64,000 bases of DNA, from NCBI RefSeq assembly GCF_019740335.1, contig NZ_JAHXZS010000001.1, forward strand, positions 620,001 through 684,000. The letters run 5' to 3'. Below the pieces are notes generated by a model. The model searched no databases and was not told the DNA's origin. It saw only the letters and a list, made by a program, of their open reading frames with translations. Source of the DNA: Alteraquisediminimonas sediminicola (GTDB lineage Bacteria; Pseudomonadota; Alphaproteobacteria; Sphingomonadales; Sphingomonadaceae). Of the stretch, positions 62,720-64,000 are shown piece after piece (the first letter of the stretch is position 1; every line of letters starts with the position of its first letter). The position numbers and the translations under genes were made by a program.

Positions 62720-63721
62720 TCACAATTGATGATAGGCGCGATACCAATCGACAAAGCGCGGGATGCCCGATTCGATCCCGGTTGCGGGCTGGAAACCGAG
62801 ATCGGCCTGAATGGCGCTGATATCGGCATAGGTCGCAGGCACATCGCCCGCTTGCATCGGTTGAAAATCGCGCACCGCCTTCAATCCGATCGCGTCTTCC
62901 AGCACATCGATCATCCGGCCAAGTTCTTCGGCGCGATGATTGCCGATATTATAGATGCGATGCGGCGACGCGCTGCCGCCTGCCTTTATCGATCCATCGT
63001 CTTGCGGCGGATTGTCGATACACGCGACCACGCCGGACACGATATCGTCGATATAGGTGAAATCGCGCAGCATCTGGCCATGGTTGAATACCGGGATCGG
63101 CTCACCGGCGAAAATCGCCTTGGTGAAAATCCACATCGCCATATCGGGTCGTCCCCATGGTCCATAGACCGTGAAAAATCGTAGTCCCGTCATCGGTATG
63201 CGATAGAGATGGGCATAGCTCTCGCTCATCAGCTCATCCGCCCTTTTGGTCGCAGCATAGAGGCTGACCGGATAATCGACCCGATCTTCCACCCGGAACG
63301 GCAATTCCTTATTGCCGCCATAGACCGAGGATGACGATGCATAGACCATATGCGCAACCTGACGCGCGCGGGCGATTTCCATCAGATTGAGATGGCCGAC
63401 AAGGTTCGACTGCACATAAGCCCGCGGATTTTCGATGGAATAGCGCACCCCCGCCTGCGCCCCCAAATGGGCGATGCGGTCGAATTCCAGCCCGGCAAGC
63501 CCTGCCTCCAGCGCCCGATCATCGGCAAAATCAAGTTCGAGAAACGTAAAACGGCCGCCATATTGCTGTTGCAGCAAGGCAATGCGGTCTCGCTTCAACT
63601 GGACCGCATAATAATCGTTCATATTGTCGATGCCGATCACATGATCGCCTCGCGCCATCAGACGATCGGCCAGATGCATGCCGATAAAACCTGCTACGCC
63701 GGTAACGATGATGGTCGCCAT
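62720..63721 (-). CDS. NAD-dependent sugar epimerase (UDP-glucuronate 4-epimerase-like)
   Basis: 333 residues of the short-chain dehydrogenase type: Rossmann motif TGVAGFIGMHLAD, catalytic YAATK with ASSSSVYGG serine, and PMTGLRFFTVYGPWGRPDMA. It makes UDP-galacturonate from UDP-glucuronate or a related sugar change, for surface polysaccharide. AGGAAAAG precedes the ATG. Confidence 0.88.
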   Translation of the reverse strand: MATIIVTGVAGFIGMHLADRLMARGDHVIGIDNMNDYYAVQLKRDRIALLQQQYGGRFTFLELDFADDRALEAGLAGLEFDRIAHLGAQAGVRYSIENPRAYVQSNLVGHLNLMEIARARQVAHMVYASSSSVYGGNKELPFRVEDRVDYPVSLYAATKRADELMSESYAHLYRIPMTGLRFFTVYGPWGRPDMAMWIFTKAIFAGEPIPVFNHGQMLRDFTYIDDIVSGVVACIDNPPQDDGSIKAGGSASPHRIYNIGNHRAEELGRMIDVLEDAIGLKAVRDFQPMQAGDVPATYADISAIQADLGFQPATGIESGIPRFVDWYRAYHQL

Positions 63722-63903
63722 TTTCTGCTTTTCCTATCCACCCGGAACGGGCTTCATGCGTCCGATAAAGCGACAAGTTGTTAAGATTGTGGCGCATTGG
63801 CCCATCTTGCCCGGAACCATACACCGTTTGATACGCAGCTCGATATTGCCTTGAACTCGCATTCGGCCCATTAAGCCCCACAAAGATCGACAAAGGCAGA
63901 CAG

Positions 63904-64000
63904 ATGACGACAATCGGTATCTTGGGCGCGGCGGGCCGCATGGGACAGGCAATCGCCGATGTAGCCGCACAGGCGGGCGTAGCGGTTGCAGGCGGCGTGG
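63904..64000 (+). CDS. dapB: 4-hydroxy-tetrahydrodipicolinate reductase, 5' end only
   Basis: Only 32 codons are present. They begin MTTIGILGAAGRMGQAIADV, the GxxGRMG NAD(P)-binding motif of DapB, an enzyme of lysine and meso-diaminopimelate synthesis. AAAGG precedes the ATG. The 3' part is beyond the window. Confidence 0.9.
   Translation, partial: MTTIGILGAAGRMGQAIADVAAQAGVAVAGGV

Noticed and set aside
1-64000. CRISPR array, prophage or integrase
   Set aside because: No regular spaced repeats and no phage or integrase genes were seen.

Overview
The window is a stretch of alphaproteobacterial chromosome, most likely from Sphingomonadales. The assignment rests on content: a class I lysyl-tRNA synthetase, CtaA-type heme A synthase, a RibBX-type riboflavin enzyme, an EipA/DUF1134 envelope protein, DUF1289 and DUF4169 proteins, the infA-maf-rng-yacG block, and a complete Tad pilus locus. 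The species cannot be named from this. About 60 protein genes and three tRNAs (Asn-GTT, Ser-GCT, Phe-GAA) are supported. Most genes lie in tight operons with 4-bp ATGA overlaps.

Layout. 1-7.4 kb is housekeeping: a truncated DinG-like helicase, NnrU-like membrane protein, LysK, MoaA, NAD kinase, tRNA-Asn, a nitroreductase and heme A synthase. 7.3-11 kb holds two hotdog thioesterases, chorismate mutase, a polyprenyl diphosphate synthase and an omega-aminotransferase. 11.1-18 kb is a long rightward run: a small membrane protein, ribD-ribE-ribBX-ribH, hisG-hisD, nusB and a GST. 18-22.2 kb is an accessory patch: EipA-like protein, cytochrome b561, membrane-anchored LuxR-type regulator, an exported 11-residue-repeat protein and a beta-barrel protein. 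A palindromic element occurs twice around the b561/regulator pair. 22.6-25.6 kb has tRNA-Ser, a thioesterase, a BTLCP cysteine protease, a membrane protein and a SnoaL-like protein.

25.6-39.1 kb is the leftward Tad/Flp pilus locus: two near-identical Flp pilins, each followed by a hairpin, then cpaB, cpaC, a small lipoprotein, tadG, two tadE-like genes, cpaE, cpaF, tadB, tadC, two TPR proteins and the prepilin peptidase. 39.6-42 kb holds two membrane proteins. 42.1-47.8 kb encodes an NAD-dependent formate dehydrogenase (fdsG-B-A-D plus fdhD), divergent from a phosphate acyltransferase-acetate kinase pair (48-50 kb). A REP-like inverted repeat follows ackA. 50.3-51.6 kb has DUF1289, DUF4169 and an LprI-like lipoprotein.

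51.7-59.2 kb is a five-gene leftward signalling operon: GGDEF-EAL protein, TonB receptor, YfiR-like protein, hybrid histidine kinase and response regulator. The receptor is broken by one in-frame amber codon. 59.4-61.5 kb is tRNA-Phe, yacG, a short RNase E/G homologue, maf and infA. The window ends with a beta-helix protein, a UDP-sugar epimerase and the start of dapB.

Functional themes are riboflavin and histidine synthesis, pilus-mediated attachment, c-di-GMP/two-component signalling and formate/acetyl-phosphate metabolism. The most unusual items are: the RibB protein with an N-terminal HTH and a GTP cyclohydrolase II-like domain lacking its zinc cysteines, with a palindrome at its own start; the b561/LuxR/undecad-repeat cluster sharing a repeated palindrome; the amber-interrupted receptor inside an intact signalling operon; and the duplicated pilin-plus-hairpin cassettes.
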